Below are positions 5,323-5,679 of a DNA stretch of 5,679 nucleotides, one piece after another. Both the position numbers and the translations under genes were made by a program. Source of the DNA: Flavobacteriaceae bacterium (GTDB lineage: Bacteria > Bacteroidota > Bacteroidia > Flavobacteriales > Flavobacteriaceae). Location: the NCBI GenBank assembly GCA_030694835.1, contig JAUYUF010000256.1:1-5679 (forward strand). The letters are read 5' to 3'. How positions within the stretch are numbered: the first letter of the stretch is position 1; each line of letters opens with the position of its first letter. Under the pieces are notes generated by a model. It did no database searches, had not been told where the DNA came from, and saw only the letters and a list, made by a program, of their open reading frames with translations.

Positions 5323-5679
5323 TTACTTACTTAAATACATTTTACGTCTTGAGTACAGCTCATAAAATTGATCATCTTTTAAACTATCAATAAATAAAAT
5401 ACTTTCTCCTGTTGATTTCATTTCTGGTCCTAATTTTTTATTCACGTTAGGAAATTTATTGAATGAAAAAACTGGTTGTTTAATAGCGAAACCTTCCAAT
5501 TGTGGATTGAAATTAAAATCTGAAACTTTATTATGACCCAACATTACTTTGGTTGCGTAATTTACATAAGGTTCTTTATATGCTTTGCAGATAAATGGAA
5601 CTGTTCTAGATGCTCTTGGATTAGCTTCAATAATATAAACTATATCATCTTTTATTGCAAACTGAATGTTGATTAACCC
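5323..5679 (-). CDS. carB: Carbamoyl-phosphate synthase large subunit, C-terminal end only
   Basis: The frame is open from the right edge to TAA at 5325-5323, giving the last 118 residues. The complete enzyme makes carbamoyl phosphate from bicarbonate, ammonia supplied by CarA from glutamine, and two ATP, feeding pyrimidine and arginine synthesis. The fragment starts GLINIQFAIKDD and contains IIEANPRASRTVPF and FNKFPNVNKKLGPEMKSTGE, which match the end of the second ATP-grasp domain. Q6, E18 and N20 fall at the spacing of E. coli Q829, E841 and N843, the metal ligands of the carbamoyl phosphate site, so this catalytic half looks intact. The protein ends YSRRKMYLSK at about E. coli position 941, so the C-terminal MGS-like allosteric domain (about 936-1073 in E. 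coli) is absent. There is no sign of a frameshift; short CarB proteins are, to my knowledge, normal in Flavobacteriaceae. An internal ATG at 5544 is not a start. Confidence 0.95.
   Translation of the reverse strand, partial: GLINIQFAIKDDIVYIIEANPRASRTVPFICKAYKEPYVNYATKVMLGHNKVSDFNFNPQLEGFAIKQPVFSFNKFPNVNKKLGPEMKSTGESILFIDSLKDDQFYELYSRRKMYLSK

Noticed and set aside
5323..5544. Separate 73-residue gene starting at the ATG at 5544
   Set aside because: The same frame continues upstream to the window edge with clear CarB motifs, so this ATG is internal.

Overview
The window looks like a stretch of chromosome from a member of the Bacteroidota, most likely a Flavobacterium-like species of the Flavobacteriaceae. 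Four things point there: strongly AT-rich DNA, start codons without Shine-Dalgarno sequences, promoter -7 elements of the TAnnTTTG type, and the protein families themselves (a Bacteroidota-type GlmU family protein and a short CarB without the usual C-terminal regulatory domain). No mobile element, CRISPR array, tRNA or rRNA was seen.

All four genes lie on the minus strand, so transcription runs from high to low coordinates. First comes the C-terminal end of carB (window edge to 5323). A 396-bp, very AT-rich gap follows (4927-5322), containing a promoter-like element, a Crp/Fnr-type dyad and several short repeats. Next is a complete 1176-residue pyruvate:ferredoxin/flavodoxin oxidoreductase gene (nifJ type, 4926-1396), closed by a strong intrinsic terminator (1356-1386). 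About 30 bp beyond the terminator stem is a small HEPN-domain gene (1325-948). After a 190-bp gap comes the 5' two thirds of a GlmU family gene (757-1), which runs off the left edge.

The genes do not form one obvious pathway. CarB makes carbamoyl phosphate for pyrimidines and arginine, NifJ/PFOR interconverts pyruvate and acetyl-CoA with low-potential electrons, and the GlmU-like protein should make an activated or acetylated sugar for the envelope. The HEPN protein has no recognisable partner here.

The coding content is mostly ordinary. The parts worth a second look are non-coding: a TGAC-N4-GTCA dyad about 41-42 bp upstream of the inferred nifJ transcription start, an 11-mer (AATAGTTGTTT) repeated three times in the same orientation upstream of nifJ and of the GlmU-like gene, and a chain of alternating GCGT/ACGC arms between nifJ and the HEPN gene that places a small hairpin one base before the HEPN start codon.
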